From: Clostridia bacterium
GTDB taxonomy: Bacteria > Bacillota > Clostridia > Oscillospirales > Acutalibacteraceae
Length of the DNA stretch: 64,000 bases
Assembly: GCA_029098305.1 (NCBI GenBank)
Contig: JAQXOB010000001.1
Coordinates: 1 to 64,000, forward strand
Direction of reading: 5' to 3'
Positions 1 through 7,002 of the stretch are shown here, piece by piece. The notes beneath the pieces are model-generated. The model did not search any database. It was given only the letters and a program-made list of their open reading frames with translations, and was not told where the DNA came from. How positions within the stretch are numbered: position 1 is the stretch's first letter; each line of letters opens with the position of its first letter. The translations under genes and the position numbers were made by a program.

Positions 1-39
1 GTCATCCAACGTCATGTGTTTATACTTTTTTTCTTTCAT
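1..39 (-). CDS. IS30-family transposase, N-terminal fragment (runs off left edge)
   Basis: Only 13 codons are inside the window, reading MKEKKYKHMTLDD from an ATG at 39. The motif KYKHxTLDD/EE followed by an Arg is, from memory, the usual start of IS30-family transposases, which carry an N-terminal helix-turn-helix and a DDE catalytic domain and move small insertion sequences. An AGGAGG Shine-Dalgarno lies 9-14 bases upstream. The end of the insertion sequence should lie between here and the yajC promoter at 176; a TTCCACTGTGGAA palindrome at 108-120 is one possible landmark, but no terminal repeat can be proven without the other end. The call rests on a short N-terminus, so it is moderate. 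Confidence 0.55.
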   Translation of the reverse strand, partial: MKEKKYKHMTLDD

Positions 40-40
40 T

Positions 41-62
41 GTCTGGGACCTCCTTCCCAGAC
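41..62 (-). promoter_or_regulatory. Hairpin presenting the transposase Shine-Dalgarno in its loop
   Basis: GTCTGGGA and TCCCAGAC form a perfect 8-bp stem, and the 6-base loop is the AGGAGG Shine-Dalgarno of the minus-strand transposase gene. In the mRNA the ribosome-binding site would sit in a tight loop, two bases from the start codon. This could limit translation, a common theme in insertion sequences that keep transposase low. The pairing is seen directly; the function is inferred. Confidence 0.5.
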
Positions 63-175
63 TTAAGTCTACCACAAATCTTTTCCCACATTAAATTCCA
101 CCTCAACTTCCACTGTGGAACTTACTTTGGGAATTAACTAATCTGAAAATCAAGCCATTATTTTTCTAAAACATA

Positions 176-204
176 TTGAAAGCATTATAAAAAGCTGATA
201 TAAT
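176..204 (+). promoter_or_regulatory. Sigma-A type promoter of yajC
   Basis: TTGAAA (-35) and TATAAT (-10) are separated by 17 bases. The predicted transcript starts about 25 bases before the yajC Shine-Dalgarno. Confidence 0.7.
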
Positions 205-236
205 ATTTTAGCTTAATAAAAAATCGGAGGTAAAAT

Positions 237-671
237 ATGAATTTACACTTACTTGGCATCAAGTTTGCAGGCGAAGCAGCCGGTGCAGCTAATGCTGCTG
301 ACGCAGCAGGACAAACAGGAGGTAGCTATACTATTCTTATAATCTATGCTGTTATAATTGCTGCTTTCTATTTCATTCTTATCAGACCACAGTCAAAGAA
401 GAAAAAACAAGAAGAGGCAATGCGCAACAATCTGGAGATTGGCGATGAGATTACAACAATCGGCGGAATCATGGGCAAAGTTGTCAGCATTAAAGATGAT
501 GACACTGACTCTATCGTTATCGAAACATCATCTAATCGTACTCATATCCGTATCAAGCGCTGGGCTATCTCTTCTATCGACACAGTTAAAGAACTGCCTG
601 CAAAAACAAATGAAAAAAGCGAGAAAAAATCTTTCTTTAGCAGAAAGAAGAAGGACGACATAGAAAAATAA
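237..671 (+). CDS. yajC: Preprotein translocase subunit YajC
   Basis: YajC is a single-pass membrane accessory of the Sec translocase that associates with SecDF. The 144-aa product has a short Ala/Gly-rich N-terminus, one membrane segment at about residues 31-50 (YTILIIYAVIIAAFYFIL) followed by the family hallmark IRPQSKKKKQ, and then the small cytoplasmic YajC domain with GDEITTIGGIMGKV. The start has a clear GGAGG eight bases upstream. It is monocistronic here: its own promoter lies upstream and a strong terminator directly follows, so secD/secF and tgt, common neighbours elsewhere, are absent. The N-terminal extension before the helix is longer than in many homologues. Identification is secure. 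Confidence 0.93.
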   Translation: MNLHLLGIKFAGEAAGAANAADAAGQTGGSYTILIIYAVIIAAFYFILIRPQSKKKKQEEAMRNNLEIGDEITTIGGIMGKVVSIKDDDTDSIVIETSSNRTHIRIKRWAISSIDTVKELPAKTNEKSEKKSFFSRKKKDDIEK

Positions 672-683
672 TAACAAAAATTC

Positions 684-724
684 ACCGACAAATTGAGTTT
701 TATTCGCTCGTTTGTCGGTTTTTC
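684..724. terminator. Bidirectional intrinsic terminator between yajC and the lipoprotein gene
   Basis: ACCGACAAA pairs with TTTGTCGGT. A T-rich tail follows on the plus strand (TTTTTCTTTT), and another on the minus strand (TTTTTGTT). The two flanking genes converge on it. Confidence 0.85.
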
Positions 725-726
725 TT

Positions 727-1218
727 TTATGAAGTTTTTTTGAGCATTATTTCAAGCTTGTCAGAATATATGCTTCTGATTGCACCGGTGGTGCTGTCTA
801 TCTCTATTGTATAGGTGGTAGCATTATGGTCTACTTTATATTTTGATATATTTTCTGTGCTTTCTGTCTCGGTTGCGTTGCCTTGCTCTATCAACTTAAA
901 AATATCTATCAGCAAAGCTATGGGAGAGTCTTTTGAAAAAGGTGTGCCGTTGCATTTTCGACTTAACTCACCCATTGTAATTTCATACACACCGCCATTT
1001 ATCTTCACATCAAATCCCTTGGCATACTCAGGCTCGTTATATGTAAATGTAATATTGTTTGAGTTTAAGTATGTTAATACGCCTGAGATTTGAAGCTCAT
1101 CTGAACTTATGGACACTGAATAGGTGTTGCTTATATCAGGATATGTGGCGATGGCGTCGCTACTACTACATCCAGCCAAAAATATTATAGCAAATAGGCA
1201 AAAAAAGATTTTTTTCAA
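727..1218 (-). CDS. Putative lipoprotein of unknown function
   Basis: A 163-aa protein starting MKKIFFCLFAIIFLAGCSSS: a lysine-rich n-region, a hydrophobic core and the lipobox LAGC, so Cys17 should be lipidated and the protein anchored outside the cell membrane. The mature part is a soluble, beta-rich domain with no motif I recognise. Residues such as VYEITMGELSRKCNG and YTIEIDSTTGAIRSI resemble small extracytoplasmic domains that follow a lipobox in Clostridia, but no family name can be defended. The start codon is TTG at 1218 with GAGAGG about ten bases upstream; there is no in-frame ATG nearby. It is convergent with yajC and shares its terminator. Confidence 0.75.
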   Translation of the reverse strand: MKKIFFCLFAIIFLAGCSSSDAIATYPDISNTYSVSISSDELQISGVLTYLNSNNITFTYNEPEYAKGFDVKINGGVYEITMGELSRKCNGTPFSKDSPIALLIDIFKLIEQGNATETESTENISKYKVDHNATTYTIEIDSTTGAIRSIYSDKLEIMLKKTS

Positions 1219-1291
1219 TAATATTCTTCCTCTCTCCTGTCTTTCGTCATATCCATATTATGATATTAAATCTGTAAATATGTATTAAGAA

Positions 1292-1330
1292 ATATAAAAA
1301 GCTCCGTGTGACAACCAATGCACACGGAGC
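1292..1330 (-). terminator. Intrinsic terminator of the aquaporin gene
   Basis: GCTCCGTGTG pairs perfectly with CACACGGAGC across a 10-base loop, followed on the minus strand by TTTTTATATTTC. Confidence 0.85.
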
Positions 1331-1374
1331 CCAAATATTTTTGATTATGTGGATTTATTCCTTTTTAAGATGGA

Positions 1375-2037
1375 TTATTTTTTATTTTCACTTGATAAAA
1401 ACTTATAAACAAATGCTGCAAGTGTTGCACCAACAAGCGGAGCAACAATGAACACCCATAGGCATGAGAGAGCTTCTCCGCCTACAAATATTGCAGGTCC
1501 AAAGCTTCTGGCAGGGTTAACTGAAGTTCCTGTAATAGCAATACCAAATATATGTACTAAAGTGAGAGATAAGCCTATTACAGCACCAGCTACGCTTTGA
1601 TATTCTTTCTTAGAGGTAACACCCAATATAGTGATAACAAATACAAAAGTCAAGATAATTTCAACCAAGATAGATGTTGTGAGTCCACGTGAAATATTAT
1701 TTGCACCCAAGCCACTCTCGATTTTAAAACGAAGTGCAAGTCCACCTGCACCAGCTGTGGCTCCTAAAAACTGAGCTATAACATATCCAATAAAATCTTT
1801 TACGTTCATCTTACCGCTAATAAGCATAGCCAATGATACAGCAGGGTTAATATGACATCCTGAAATATTACCAATAGAATACGCCATAGCAACTATAACC
1901 AAACCAAATGCCACAGCGGTAAGAATATAGCCACCTATGTATTCGCCGCAGTTTGTAATAACAGCTGTTCCACACGCCATAAAGACCAGAACAAAGGTAC
2001 CAATAAATTCCGCAATATACTTTTTTAATGAGCTCAT
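1375..2037 (-). CDS. aqpZ: MIP-family aquaporin, AqpZ type
   Basis: A 220-aa integral membrane channel of the major intrinsic protein family. Both pore motifs are present: HINPAV in the first half and SVNPAR in the second. The loop TGTSVNPARS and the upstream LVHIFGIA supply the His, Thr and Arg expected in the narrow selectivity filter of AqpZ-type water channels, rather than the wider glycerol facilitator filter. Six transmembrane helices fit the length. There is an AGGAGG-like Shine-Dalgarno before ATG 2037, a promoter about 80 bases upstream and a dedicated terminator, so it looks monocistronic. No glycerol genes are adjacent, which agrees with a water-specific role. Transport of other small solutes cannot be excluded. 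Confidence 0.9.
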   Translation of the reverse strand: MSSLKKYIAEFIGTFVLVFMACGTAVITNCGEYIGGYILTAVAFGLVIVAMAYSIGNISGCHINPAVSLAMLISGKMNVKDFIGYVIAQFLGATAGAGGLALRFKIESGLGANNISRGLTTSILVEIILTFVFVITILGVTSKKEYQSVAGAVIGLSLTLVHIFGIAITGTSVNPARSFGPAIFVGGEALSCLWVFIVAPLVGATLAAFVYKFLSSENKK

Positions 2038-2114
2038 AAATTACCTCCTGAAAATTGATAGGAAAAATCCACAAATAATATACACAGCCTAGAACAAGCA
2101 TCTAGTAAATGTAT

Positions 2115-2123
2115 ATTATACCA
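2115..2123 (-). promoter_or_regulatory. Extended -10 promoter of the aquaporin gene
   Basis: On the minus strand the sequence reads TGGTATAAT, an extended -10 element with a perfect TATAAT; no good -35 is visible. It would give a leader of about 70 bases. The remaining AT-rich stretch to 2328 holds nothing else I can identify. Confidence 0.45.
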
Positions 2124-2328
2124 TGCAATGTCATTATACTATTTTATTTTTAATAAATCAATACAAAATTTATTAAATTTCTAATATTTTTTTGTCAATT
2201 ATATAACATTCGATTTTCTCAATGCATTAATCAAATTCAAGTATCCCGACAGTATGTAAATTTATATCGTATAAAATGCGTCACCATACCAACTAACCAC
2301 TCAAGTTAAGTAAAATCTTTAAAAGTTT

Positions 2329-2808
2329 TTATTGTATTTCGCCTGTATTTTCTAAAAAATCTAAAAATGCAACACAACCGGTTACTATATCACGGTATGT
2401 TTCATCAAATCCTCCGTGGTACCATGGGTCACTGATTGGTATGTTTTGATTATTGTATTCCAATAGCATTTTTATTTTAGTTCCTGCTTTATGCCCTGTT
2501 ATACACTCCATATTACGAATATTCATCTTATCCATACCAATAAGATAGTCATAATAATCATAATCAGAAGCCTTTAACTGTACTGCTCTTTTACCTTCAC
2601 AGCTAATACCATGTTTTTCAAGTTCCTCTCTGGCAGGTGGGTAAACCGGATTTCCTACACCATTCCATATTTCTGCTGTACTGGTAGCTGACGATGAAAT
2701 TTCAAATTGATCGGCAACACCACGTTTTGACACCATATCCTTTAAAATAAATTCTGCCATCGGAGATCTACAAATATTGCCGTGGCAGACAAATAGCACT
2801 TTTATCAT
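2329..2808 (-). CDS. Low-molecular-weight protein-tyrosine phosphatase
   Basis: A 159-aa enzyme of the LMW-PTP family, which removes phosphate from tyrosine (in some bacteria arginine) residues through a cysteinyl-phosphate intermediate. The P-loop CHGNICRS (Cys8 to Arg14, CX5R-S) is at the N-terminus, and the general-acid loop DPWYHGGF is near the C-terminus, both intact. Length and order match the family. The Shine-Dalgarno GAGGAAAA precedes ATG 2808. It lies about 100 bases downstream of the XRE regulator in the same direction, with a long inverted repeat between them, so it may be co-transcribed. No tyrosine kinase or capsule gene is in sight, so the substrate is unknown. Confidence 0.9.
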   Translation of the reverse strand: MIKVLFVCHGNICRSPMAEFILKDMVSKRGVADQFEISSSATSTAEIWNGVGNPVYPPAREELEKHGISCEGKRAVQLKASDYDYYDYLIGMDKMNIRNMECITGHKAGTKIKMLLEYNNQNIPISDPWYHGGFDETYRDIVTGCVAFLDFLENTGEIQ

Positions 2809-2851
2809 AGGTTTTTCCTCGCTTTCATTGGGGATAGTATTATGCTTATGT

Positions 2852-2915
2852 TAAGTCAGGACACAAAACTGTAGTATGGCAATAAATATACAACATAACA
2901 GTTATTCCTGACTTA
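2852..2915. repeat. Long-spaced inverted repeat at the 3' end of the XRE gene
   Basis: TAAGTCAGGA (2852-2861) matches TCCTGACTTA (2906-2915) perfectly. Inside, ACTGT/ACAGT can extend the stem. The outer arm includes the XRE stop codon. No strong T-tract follows on either strand, so it is not a textbook terminator; it could reduce read-through into the phosphatase gene. Confidence 0.5.
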
Positions 2916-3155
2916 CCTTATTTCTTGTTCTAAATCATCAAACTCCGGTGTAGAAAAGAACTCTCCCAAAGTTATTCCTAACCCATCACAAAATTTCTTA
3001 ATTGTAGTTATAGATACATCACGTCTACCATTATCCATCATACTGTATGCAGTAGAAGGAGTAACTCCTGATATGTTTGCTAATTCGTTTAATTTTATGT
3101 TTCTTTCCTCACACAATTTTTTAAATCTATCGGTAACAACATCTTTGACATTCAT
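2913..3155 (-). CDS. XRE-family helix-turn-helix regulator
   Basis: An 80-aa protein made almost entirely of a Cro/C1-type helix-turn-helix: FKKLCEERNIKLNELANISGV leads into PSTAYSMMDNG, the turn and recognition helix, then ITTIKKFCDGLGITLGEFF, the typical C-terminal helices of this family. There is no extra sensor domain. The ORF track starts at GTG 3164, but that codon overlaps the Shine-Dalgarno GAGGTG; ATG 3155, eight bases downstream, is the better start. The gene is divergent from a small Cys-rich protein gene. Their shared 117-bp region holds a 12-bp palindrome plus a further half-site, so autoregulation and control of the neighbour are likely. Confidence 0.88.
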   Translation of the reverse strand: MNVKDVVTDRFKKLCEERNIKLNELANISGVTPSTAYSMMDNGRRDVSITTIKKFCDGLGITLGEFFSTPEFDDLEQEIR

Positions 3156-3195
3156 TCTATTCACCTCAAAAATATTGTACGAAATGTTACATTGT

Positions 3196-3216
3196 TGCGT
3201 ATACGCACTTGCGTAA
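3196..3216. promoter_or_regulatory. Candidate operator for the XRE regulator
   Basis: TGCGTATACGCA (3196-3207) is a perfect 12-bp palindrome, and a third half-site TTGCGTAA follows at 3209-3216. The third half-site contains the -35 hexamer of the plus-strand promoter. The palindrome lies where the -35 region of the regulator's own promoter (TACAAT at 3174-3179 on the minus strand) would be. The sequence is observed; binding by the XRE protein is inferred. Confidence 0.5.
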
Positions 3217-3237
3217 TCTTTTGAATAATGTTATAAT
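3209..3237 (+). promoter_or_regulatory. Promoter of the small Cys-rich protein gene
   Basis: TTGCGT (-35) and TATAAT (-10) are 17 bases apart. The -35 overlaps an XRE half-site. Confidence 0.6.
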
Positions 3238-3272
3238 AATTTAAAATAGTTATATGTTTTGAGGTGTTTAGA

Positions 3273-3491
3273 ATGAAATGCGAAAACAGCTTTTGTATTT
3301 ATCAATTCAAAAGTGAATGTTTGCTCGATAAAGTTGATATAGATAGTTTGGGAATGTGCACAGAATGTATATATCCTGATATTGATGAAGAAATTTTAAA
3401 TAGAGCAAAATTAAAACTTCTAAGAAATTATAAAAAACAGATAATAATTGAACGTTTAGTTTTGTCTTGGTGTAGTGCAAGTAAAGCATAA
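3273..3491 (+). CDS. Small Cys-rich hypothetical protein
   Basis: A 72-aa protein from ATG 3273, which has GAGG eight bases upstream; the track's GTG 3264 overlaps that site. The first 50 residues carry five cysteines in a compact pattern (MKCENSFC, SEC, MCTEC), followed by an acidic helix DIDEEILNRAKLKLL. I recall similar short proteins scattered in Clostridia, with no known function; the cysteines suggest metal binding. The last 20 residues (from about KKQIIIERLV) look less typical, so a late frameshift is possible. It is divergent from the XRE regulator and probably under its control. Confidence 0.65.
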   Translation: MKCENSFCIYQFKSECLLDKVDIDSLGMCTECIYPDIDEEILNRAKLKLLRNYKKQIIIERLVLSWCSASKA

Positions 3492-3617
3492 AAAGGTAGA
3501 GTTAAAACCAAATGTCCTCGTCGGAAAAAAATACCTGTTTAGCATAGAAACCGAAAATCTATCTTTTTATGATAAGCGAACTTTGGAGAGAATTATATAT
3601 AAGACTTCAAAAATTGT

Positions 3618-3646
3618 TTTCCTTTATCTGCTTTTTATGGTAGAAT
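3618..3646 (+). promoter_or_regulatory. Possible promoter of the M3 peptidase gene
   Basis: TGGTAGAAT is an extended -10 element; TTTCCT 17 bases upstream is a weak -35. The rest of 3492-3679 holds no supported gene. Confidence 0.35.
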
Positions 3647-3679
3647 TATTAAGAAGAATTCATAAAAAGGAGAAAACAT

Positions 3680-5371
3680 ATGAGAAAAATAATTGCATCA
3701 GTATTATGCATTTCGATTTTACTATCACTAAGCTCTTGTATTTTTAGAAGTCGTAAAATAACAGATAATAAACTGCCAGACACCCCATTTTCATCACAAC
3801 CTGTTGATACAAACTTCACGCCTTTGGTTGATGGAGATTATTTTCCAGAGTATTCCGGAGGTGACACTAAGTTTGATGATATGAAGCTGCAAGAAGTAGA
3901 CGAAGACGAGTTTAACCGTCTTTGTGATGAGCTGGAGGCTTATGCCGAAACCAATGACAGCGAAGGCTTTATGCAGAAATATAACCACCTGAACGAAATG
4001 CTACATACAATTGTAACAAACTATAATTTGCTTGAAATTATGAATTATCAAGATCCATCTGACGAAGAAATCTCCGACAAATGCTATGAGGAATCTGTGT
4101 TTGCCATAGCCGCACAGACCGCCCTCACCATTGCATTAAAAAGCGTGCTTGAGAGCGAACACAGTGCCGTAGCAAATGACATTTCTGAAGAAATCAGAGA
4201 ATATGCCTTAAGCTATGATGAAGAAAACTCAGAAGAAAACAACAAATTACTCGATAAAGAAACTGAATTAACATTAAAATACGGCGAGCTTATGATTGCT
4301 GACGAGATCGATCCGTATCAGATTGGAGAGGTATATCTAGACTTAGTAGAAACTCGTAAACAGATAGCAACACTTAACGGCTATGACAGCTATGCTGAAT
4401 ATGCCTACGAGAATGTATTTGGTAGAAATTATACTCCTGATGATGTGAGTGCATTGTGCGAGAGCGTGAAAAACGATATCGTACCTTATTATCTGGAACA
4501 TATTGACGAAATTGAAGATGCAGAAGCCACATTAAGTTATTCAGAACTTGATGTATCTTCAGCAAGAATAAAGGATATGATGGAATATGGTGCGAAAAGG
4601 CTTTCATCAGAGGTTATTGACGCTTATAATACTCTCATTGATCTCAATCTGAATGATATTGAACCAAGTATGACAAAAAATAATACGGGCTTTACAACAT
4701 ACATCACAAACTACAAGGAGCCTTTTATATTTAATTCACCATATGAAAACTATCTTGATTATACCACTATGTTTCACGAGTTTGGACACTTCGTGTCATC
4801 ATATTATAATCCCGAAGACTCTGTGTGGGGATATTGTGACTATGATCTTGCAGAGCTACAGTCACAAGGCATGGAGGTTATATTCACATTATTTTATGAT
4901 GAGATTTTTGGCGAATACTCAGTGGAAGCCAAGCAATCTACCATTGGTAATCTGATGCGCTCTGTGATAGAGGGATGTATTTATGATGAATTTCAGCGTA
5001 GAGTGTTTGAGGAGAAAAACCTGACAACAACGCGTGTGTGTGAAATATTCTATGAAACTGCTGAAAGCTATGGCTATGAGGATATGCTATATTATGGCGA
5101 ATACGATTGGATGCTTATTTCACACAACTTTGAGAGTGCATTTTATTATGTTAGCTATGCAGTGTCGGCACTATCGGCTCTGGAAATAGCCGCACTCATT
5201 CCAAATGGTGAAAAAGAAGCCGCAGAAACATATATGAAGGCACTATCCTTGCCTATCGGAGAATACTCCTTTACTGGGGCGTTAGAGGAAATCGGGCTCG
5301 ATAATTTATTTGATGACAACATCGGAGACAGCTTGATTAATAATATTGATAAGCTGGATTACTTTAGTTAA
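3680..5371 (+). CDS. M3-family oligoendopeptidase lipoprotein
   Basis: A 563-aa zinc metallopeptidase of family M3 (PepF/thimet-like), which cleaves short peptides inside a closed channel. The N-terminus MRKIIASVLCISILLSLSSC is a lipoprotein signal with lipobox LSSC, so unlike cytoplasmic PepF this enzyme should sit outside the membrane and may trim extracellular peptides. The zinc motif FHEFGH is at about residues 365-370, with further conserved helices downstream (YCDYDLAELQSQGMEV; third ligand region). Shine-Dalgarno AAGGAG lies just before ATG 3680. The N-terminal third is acidic and divergent. It is a single-gene unit ending at a strong bidirectional terminator. The family call is secure; the substrate is unknown. 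Confidence 0.88.
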   Translation: MRKIIASVLCISILLSLSSCIFRSRKITDNKLPDTPFSSQPVDTNFTPLVDGDYFPEYSGGDTKFDDMKLQEVDEDEFNRLCDELEAYAETNDSEGFMQKYNHLNEMLHTIVTNYNLLEIMNYQDPSDEEISDKCYEESVFAIAAQTALTIALKSVLESEHSAVANDISEEIREYALSYDEENSEENNKLLDKETELTLKYGELMIADEIDPYQIGEVYLDLVETRKQIATLNGYDSYAEYAYENVFGRNYTPDDVSALCESVKNDIVPYYLEHIDEIEDAEATLSYSELDVSSARIKDMMEYGAKRLSSEVIDAYNTLIDLNLNDIEPSMTKNNTGFTTYITNYKEPFIFNSPYENYLDYTTMFHEFGHFVSSYYNPEDSVWGYCDYDLAELQSQGMEVIFTLFYDEIFGEYSVEAKQSTIGNLMRSVIEGCIYDEFQRRVFEEKNLTTTRVCEIFYETAESYGYEDMLYYGEYDWMLISHNFESAFYYVSYAVSALSALEIAALIPNGEKEAAETYMKALSLPIGEYSFTGALEEIGLDNLFDDNIGDSLINNIDKLDYFS

Positions 5372-5380
5372 TAATATAAT

Positions 5381-5424
5381 AAAGGCAGTATTACTCCCAA
5401 CTTAAAGTAATACTGCCTTTTAAT
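5381..5424. terminator. Bidirectional intrinsic terminator between the M3 peptidase and thiT genes
   Basis: AAAGGCAGTATTACT pairs perfectly with AGTAATACTGCCTTT. The arms themselves supply A/T tracts on both strands. It serves the convergent peptidase and thiT genes. Confidence 0.9.
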
Positions 5425-5439
5425 TTAGATATTTACAAA

Positions 5440-6258
5440 TTAGTTTTTCTTAGCCTTGTTTTTGCCAAATACTACAAACAAAAGCACAGCACCCACAAAG
5501 AAAAATCCCACTGCGATACCAAGACCAACAAAATTCACATTACTTATGCCAGTCACGCTGAATGTGCCGTCTTCTGCCTGAAGCTTGCTGAATATCATTG
5601 CAATAGCAAACATTGATGAAACAACCATAATAACCAATGCGATAGCTCTTGGCAAGGAAAAATTGCCCTTTGATGTACTTTTAACCGCAGAAACTCTATT
5701 GCCCTTTAGATTGATAAGCTTAGAAAGTCCGATAGCAGCTGCAAATGTTGCTATTATTTCAGGAATCATATATGCCGCATTATAAGCTATGGTATAAATC
5801 CATGCATCCTTAGCAGGTGCAGAGAGATCACGCCATACTGCATAGCCACTTATTGTATGGCACGCATAGCGGAACAATCCGGATATAACCACTGAGATAC
5901 CCAATGCTGTGGTCTGGCTCATCTTCGACTTAGAAAGCAAACCTGCAAAGGAATAACCGCAAAACGCAATCAAATAATCAAGCACGATGATAAGCACAAC
6001 CGCTGTGGCAGATGTGGCATATGAAAAATTATCTGAACCTAAAATCATCTGAACCAGTGCGTATACAAGTGATACAATAAGTCCTTTTGGAAAACCATAT
6101 CTATAAGCCACAAAGGCTATAGGCAACATACTGCAAATTGTTACACTGCCACCATATGGCATATCAATAAGCTTTAGCACACTAAGCACAGTGGCAAGCG
6201 CAACCATGATTGCACTTTCGGTTAAAAACAGAACCGTACTTCTTTTTGTTGAATTCAA
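5440..6258 (-). CDS. thiT: Thiamine ECF transporter substrate-binding subunit ThiT
   Basis: ThiT is the membrane S-component that binds thiamine and docks onto the shared energy-coupling factor module (EcfAA'T). The product has about six membrane helices with the family pattern ALATVLSVLKL, MLPIAFVAYRYG and SGYAVW, the last near the thiamine-binding aromatic residues. The track's start at 6333 lies between the riboswitch and its terminator and is not credible. ATG 6276 has no Shine-Dalgarno. TTG 6258 has AAAGGGAG seven bases upstream and gives the family-like start (M)NSTKRSTVLFLTESAIMVAL, so I chose it (272 aa). The C-terminal 70 residues add an extra helix and a lysine tail. A TPP riboswitch controls the gene. 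The ECF module is elsewhere. Confidence 0.9.
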   Translation of the reverse strand: MNSTKRSTVLFLTESAIMVALATVLSVLKLIDMPYGGSVTICSMLPIAFVAYRYGFPKGLIVSLVYALVQMILGSDNFSYATSATAVVLIIVLDYLIAFCGYSFAGLLSKSKMSQTTALGISVVISGLFRYACHTISGYAVWRDLSAPAKDAWIYTIAYNAAYMIPEIIATFAAAIGLSKLINLKGNRVSAVKSTSKGNFSLPRAIALVIMVVSSMFAIAMIFSKLQAEDGTFSVTGISNVNFVGLGIAVGFFFVGAVLLFVVFGKNKAKKN

Positions 6259-6283
6259 AATAAATCTCCCTTTCATAATATTC

Positions 6284-6321
6284 AAAAATAAGCTCCCTGA
6301 TGCGACACATCTAGAGAGCTT
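6284..6321 (-). terminator. Riboswitch-controlled terminator before thiT
   Basis: On the minus strand AAGCTCTC pairs with GGGAGCTT, followed by ATTTTTG, just before the thiT start. Its 5' arm AAGCTCTC is also fully complementary (with wobbles) to GGGAGTTT, the 3' strand of riboswitch helix P1, giving an alternative antiterminator. Confidence 0.75.
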
Positions 6322-6343
6322 AAAAAAATGCAAATCAATCTCA

Positions 6344-6421
6344 AAACTCCCTACGTCGGCATTGTCCGAATCAGGTTAAAGGGTATAATCTCAGCCCATG
6401 TAAAAACGTGCACCCCTGCTT
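6344..6421 (-). promoter_or_regulatory. TPP riboswitch (THI element)
   Basis: On the minus strand the conserved blocks appear in order: AGGGGTGC, GGGCTGAGAT, ACCC, a CCTGAT element, ATGCCGACGTAGGGA. These are the thi-box signatures that bind thiamine pyrophosphate. P1 can be closed by AAGC/GTTT. The element lies directly upstream of thiT with a terminator in between, so high TPP should stop transcription. Confidence 0.95.
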
Positions 6422-6501
6422 AAAAATGAATAATATTAAATTTTTTACTCTAACTATTGTAAACCATATTGAAGACGATTTCAAGTCTTTTTTGGCATAT
6501 T

Positions 6502-6990
6502 TTAGTATCCCAATTCTTCTGTGAGCGATTCGTCCACCATAACCCAGTCTTTTACATCTACAATAGTGTAGCTATCATTGTCATTACGGATGATGACTCG
6601 GCTTATACCCGCATTTATCACGAGTCTTTTGCACATAGAGCAACAGCTTGCATTTTGCACATATTCGCCACTCACAGCATCTTTGCCTACGAGGAACAGC
6701 TCGGCACCTATCATCTCCACACCGGCGGCATTTATTATAGCATTTGCCTCCGCGTGCACACTTCTGCAAAGCTCGTATCTCTGCCCTCTTGGCACGTGCA
6801 TAGCCTCACGTCTGCATTGTCCCAAGTCACAGCAGTTTTTTCTGCCTCTTGGCGCACCCACATAGCCTGTGGAAATTATTCTGTCGTTTTTCACGATTGC
6901 CGCACCATAGTTTCTTCTGAGGCAAGTGCCTCTCTCAAGCACTGTTTCGGCTATATCGAGATAATAATTTATTTTGTCACGTCTTTGCAT
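6502..6990 (-). CDS. dCMP deaminase-like (ComEB family) cytidine deaminase protein
   Basis: A 162-aa zinc-dependent deaminase of the CDA/dCMP family, which converts dCMP to dUMP to feed thymidylate synthesis. The zinc and proton-shuttle motif VHAEANAI is intact. The second zinc motif reads ASCCSMCKRL, so the usual Pro of PCxxC is replaced but both ligand cysteines can be matched. An N-terminal Cys-rich segment, RKNCCDLGQCRRE, is typical of the ComEB branch, where extra zinc may bind. AAGGAGG lies eight bases before ATG 6990. It starts 12 bases after the rnfB stop and so is probably the last gene of the rnf transcript; a functional link is not obvious. True dCMP specificity is inferred. Confidence 0.82.
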   Translation of the reverse strand: MQRRDKINYYLDIAETVLERGTCLRRNYGAAIVKNDRIISTGYVGAPRGRKNCCDLGQCRREAMHVPRGQRYELCRSVHAEANAIINAAGVEMIGAELFLVGKDAVSGEYVQNASCCSMCKRLVINAGISRVIIRNDNDSYTIVDVKDWVMVDESLTEELGY

Positions 6991-7002
6991 AATTAATCCT
7001 CC

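Noticed and set aside
3475-3747. ORF of 90 aa overlapping the M3 peptidase start
   Set aside because: No ribosome-binding site, overlaps a well-supported signal peptide in another frame, and no recognisable domain.
6469-6996. 175-aa plus-strand ORF
   Set aside because: It is the antisense shadow of the dCMP deaminase-like gene, which has zinc motifs and a good Shine-Dalgarno.
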